Shown: positions 38,027 through 40,321 of the stretch, in pieces
How the letters are laid out: each line of letters starts with the position of its first letter
Position numbering within the stretch: the stretch's first letter is position 1
DNA from: a virus
Length of the DNA stretch: 40,321 nucleotides
Strand: one strand, 5' to 3'
Virus record (IMG/VR): IMGVR_UViG_3300017992_000049
Location: 1 to 40,321 of that record
Position numbers and translations under genes: made by a program
The notes under the pieces: model-generated
Database searches by the model: none
What the model was told of the DNA's origin: nothing
What the model saw: only the letters and a program-made list of their open reading frames with translations

Positions 38027-38497
38027 TCATTCCACCTCAAACGTCATACCATATGACGCGAGTTTATCACGTTGCGCCGCCGTGATGTCACCAAACACCA
38101 CGAATGCACTAGGGAAAGGTGCACTGTTTTTTGCGCCGCCAAATTTCAGCCGCCCCTTGATGAGCACCACGAGGCGGGCATACTTTACGTTGTCATGCCA
38201 CCATCGCGTATCAGTGCGGGCAGGGACAAGGCAAACCGTCGTAGCCTGAGATCGGTTGATCGCCGCCTTATTCATCCATGCACCAATTCCGCGCCCATAC
38301 GGTGGATTCATCCAGCACAGCCCGCGCCATGGCTGCGCTAGGCCATTATCCTGCTCGCTGTAATAATTCGCGCAAACATTAGAGCGTGATGCGCATACGT
38401 CTAAATCCCAAGGGAAAACGGTGGACAAATCCGCGATCAATTCTGTGGGTGTGTCCCATTTTCCGGTGGCGCTGCTAAACATTAAATCGGTGTTCAT
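38027..38497 (-). CDS. Phage DNA N6-adenine methyltransferase (Dam-like)
   Basis: 156 residues. CWMNPPYGRG is the catalytic NPPY motif of N6-adenine enzymes, and LDVCASRSNVC and WDTPTELIADL are typical of the phage Dam family (pfam05869). It is short, as usual in this family. It likely methylates phage DNA for protection against restriction. It overlaps the preceding gene by four bases. Confidence 0.85.
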   Translation of the reverse strand: MNTDLMFSSATGKWDTPTELIADLSTVFPWDLDVCASRSNVCANYYSEQDNGLAQPWRGLCWMNPPYGRGIGAWMNKAAINRSQATTVCLVPARTDTRWWHDNVKYARLVVLIKGRLKFGGAKNSAPFPSAFVVFGDITAAQRDKLASYGMTFEVE

Positions 38498-38991
38498 TCT
38501 ATCCTCTCCAATTCATATCCATTAAAACGATAGCGCCCACACAACACGACTGCGCCGTTGGAACGCTCAATATAGTCCATCACAATTCCGGTGGGCCACT
38601 CGCCCGGTTTCGGTGGCGAGATGCCACCCATGCCCCATACCTGAATCGCATCAAACTCTGCGCCGATGTGGAAAAGTGGGTCAAATCCTGGCACGGATAC
38701 CACGCGAAAGAATTTCAATGCGCCCGTTTTGTATGGCTGGCGTGCTCGTGGCTGATATACGCCGCTGATATTTGGTGGAGCCAGAGCAGCGGCGTTTATC
38801 ATTATTAGCGCATCAGTTAGCGGGACAATCAGTTTTCGATATCCGCCTTTTTTTGCTGTCACGCCCACGGCATCCAGCCACCGCAGCACCTGCCCCGCTG
38901 CGCAATGGGATCGCAGTCGGTCAGCCCACGCGCTAGTAGTGACTTTTCCTTCTAGGTCGTGGAGGATGGCAGCGATGGCAGCGGGAGTCAT
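38494..38991 (-). CDS. Hypothetical protein with N-terminal HTH-like domain
   Basis: 165 residues from ATG 38989-38991, which overlaps the preceding stop (ATGA). An HTH-like start (MTPAAIAAILHDLEGKVTTS) is followed by a beta-rich domain ending in YRFNGYELERIE. It resembles the next gene upstream in layout and probably arose from it by duplication. Function unknown; the neighbours are DNA methyltransferases. Confidence 0.6.
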   Translation of the reverse strand: MTPAAIAAILHDLEGKVTTSAWADRLRSHCAAGQVLRWLDAVGVTAKKGGYRKLIVPLTDALIMINAAALAPPNISGVYQPRARQPYKTGALKFFRVVSVPGFDPLFHIGAEFDAIQVWGMGGISPPKPGEWPTGIVMDYIERSNGAVVLCGRYRFNGYELERIE

Positions 38992-39515
38992 AGCTCGATC
39001 ACTCGCCAAGTGTCTTTTCTGAATATCCGCAGGCCATCCGCGACGCATGGAATAGGTTCACCCTTTTTGGGAATATATAGCATTTCCCAACGAGAATATA
39101 CCGGGACTTTGTCCGGCCCCCAAAATTGCAGTTTCATGCTGTACTCTGAAAGCTCGAAACCATTAAACAGCCCATCAGGATCATGGATTACCACGAATTT
39201 GGGGGGGTTGACGTATGACATGCTCCGATTTCGCCCGTCTTTTCGTTTTAGTTTCACAGGGAACTCAACGCCCCTGTAATCCTCGCGTAGCGTTTCTAAA
39301 ACATAGTCAAGCCCATGCCACTCAGGAATAAAACGACGGCGTGGTTCACGTTCAGTTAATCCCTCATCATCCAACCATTGTAAAATGTCCGTAAGCGCAT
39401 TCTCGGTGCACCTTCCGGCTATAGCCTCGATAGCGGACTTGATTTTTCCGCGTGTCATACTCCCATCGGTTGCGGCTATGGCATCAGCTAGTTGTGAGGC
39501 GGTGATAGTGGTCAT
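38988..39515 (-). CDS. Hypothetical protein, probable paralogue of the next gene
   Basis: 175 residues. The N-terminus (TASQLADAIAATDGSMTRGK, then ALTDILQWLDDEGLT) forms an HTH-like unit like its neighbour's (VLRWLDAVGVT). The C-terminal part has LQFWGPDKVP, close to IQVWGMGGISPP there. It overlaps the adenine methyltransferase gene by one base. Possibly a DNA-binding partner of that enzyme. Confidence 0.6.
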   Translation of the reverse strand: MTTITASQLADAIAATDGSMTRGKIKSAIEAIAGRCTENALTDILQWLDDEGLTEREPRRRFIPEWHGLDYVLETLREDYRGVEFPVKLKRKDGRNRSMSYVNPPKFVVIHDPDGLFNGFELSEYSMKLQFWGPDKVPVYSRWEMLYIPKKGEPIPCVADGLRIFRKDTWRVIEL

Positions 39516-40321
39516 TAAAAAAGTCTCCCTTGTTTGTCGTCATTTAGGCAGTACGGAGATAACCATAGCCGCTCTTTGCGCCTATTGTCATTCGCACTGG
39601 TATGCGTTTGATATGCTGAGCCGGCCTTCCACTCGACCACACGCCAGCTATGCGGCATGTCATGTTCTCCCTCGTAGCCCGCTAAAACAATACGATAACG
39701 CGGGTTATCCTGGTTCTCTATACACCACCGCCGTACATCTGAGCTGATATAATGCCCGTTGCCAGCATCGGTGTTGTAGCAACGGCCATCACGCGTTTGT
39801 GTGTCGTATGGCGGGTCTAGAAAAATCCCCACGGATTTCCCATGGCATAATGCTCCCTGCGTGACAACTCGTTTCCAGTCTCCGCAACATACACGCACAT
39901 AACGCAACCGCTCCGCGAGTTTGTTTAGATATGTCAGTATAGCGGCCTCCCCCGTTTTCACGCCTTGCCCTGCATTGCCGAGGTGGACACGCTTGCGATT
40001 CACGCCTTGCCCTGCATTGCCGAGGTGGACACGCTTGCGATTCACGCCGCGACCAGCATCGCCGAGGTGGACGCGCTGGCCGTTTTCGCTCCCCCACGGG
40101 CCTTTTCCAGAACACCAGCCGCTTCCTATCCAGCAGGCTATCCCCCACACCCACCAACCAGCTACTTTGGCATCGTAGTACTCCGGATCGCCCAATGTTC
40201 GCGCTATGCGTTCGGCGCCCTGATTCACTAACCAAATATGGCGCGCCGTAAGGTCAGCTTCGTTAACTGGGTTGTTTGCATAATGCGCAACTTTTTGCGG
40301 ATCGTGTTGGACTGCCCTCCA
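39515..40321 (-). CDS. D12-class DNA adenine methyltransferase, 5' end beyond window
   Basis: 268 residues are visible, the start being outside. IFLDPPYDTQTRDGR carries the catalytic DPPY motif of D12-class N6-adenine enzymes, and DPEYYDAKVAGWWVWG is typical of phage members. The middle contains three copies of a 14-residue unit (NRKRVHLGNAGQGV), encoded by 42-bp repeats at 39959-40084, in the region that usually recognises the target. It is the first visible gene of the modification group. Confidence 0.85.
   Translation of the reverse strand, partial: WRAVQHDPQKVAHYANNPVNEADLTARHIWLVNQGAERIARTLGDPEYYDAKVAGWWVWGIACWIGSGWCSGKGPWGSENGQRVHLGDAGRGVNRKRVHLGNAGQGVNRKRVHLGNAGQGVKTGEAAILTYLNKLAERLRYVRVCCGDWKRVVTQGALCHGKSVGIFLDPPYDTQTRDGRCYNTDAGNGHYISSDVRRWCIENQDNPRYRIVLAGYEGEHDMPHSWRVVEWKAGSAYQTHTSANDNRRKERLWLSPYCLNDDKQGRLF
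39959..40084 (-). repeat. Three 42-bp in-frame tandem repeats
   Basis: Units 39959-40000 and 40001-40042 are identical; 40043-40084 is diverged. Each encodes 14 residues inside the D12 methyltransferase, so the repeat number can change without breaking the frame. Confidence 0.85.

Noticed and set aside
39959-40084. CRISPR array
   Set aside because: The units are contiguous, without spacers, and lie in frame inside a methyltransferase gene.

Overview
The window is a partial genome of a tailed dsDNA bacteriophage (or prophage) with an HK97-type capsid and a siphovirus-like tail. Small and large terminase, portal, MuF-type head protein, fused protease-capsid, connector, gp10-like protein, tail tube, frameshifted tail chaperones, tape measure, Dit-like protein, hub and fibre follow one another in conventional order. 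The 457-residue tape measure suggests a short non-contractile tail. Consensus sigma70-type promoters (TTGACA, 16-17 bp, TATAAT) and AGGAG ribosome binding sites point to an ordinary bacterial host, which the sequence does not identify. No integrase, lysis, polymerase or helicase gene is visible, so the genome continues outside the window.

Layout. 1-3716 (minus): small genes of mostly unknown function, including a GIY-YIG nuclease-like gene and a probable small DNA-binding regulator. Two of the genes are preceded by an identical 47-bp promoter and a long terminator-like RNA hairpin, and a tRNA-like RNA lies near 2332-2450. 3744-3858: a divergent promoter pair sharing an operator-like sequence. 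3900-12185 (plus): early/middle genes, including a RecT-like annealing protein, a radical SAM protein, an FtsK-type ATPase between two membrane proteins, and HTH regulators. This module ends at a bidirectional terminator (12221-12250). 40321-12299 (minus): a long leftward series starting with DNA modification genes at the right edge, then the packaging, head and tail genes.

The most interesting locus is 33842-36137. A ParB-like gene, a C5-cytosine DNA methyltransferase and a close homologue of CmoA (the enzyme that makes carboxy-S-adenosylmethionine) overlap as one translationally coupled unit. The methyltransferase has all catalytic motifs, but in motif X the usual Asn is Arg (GRAVPP). Replacing this Asn with a basic residue in M.MpeI is the change reported to let a cytosine methyltransferase use carboxy-SAM and make 5-carboxymethylcytosine. 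The pair therefore looks like a natural phage system for carboxymethylating its DNA: one enzyme makes the cofactor, its neighbour uses it. Two adenine methyltransferases lie nearby at 38027-38497 and 39515-40321.

Other notable points: a canonical A AAA AAC -1 frameshift in the tail chaperone genes; a protease-scaffold-capsid fusion with an internal start; a glycosyltransferase and a second methyltransferase embedded in the head-tail operon; and a recurring arrangement of promoter, possible pseudoknot, U-tailed hairpin and gene that could make small RNAs or act as attenuators.
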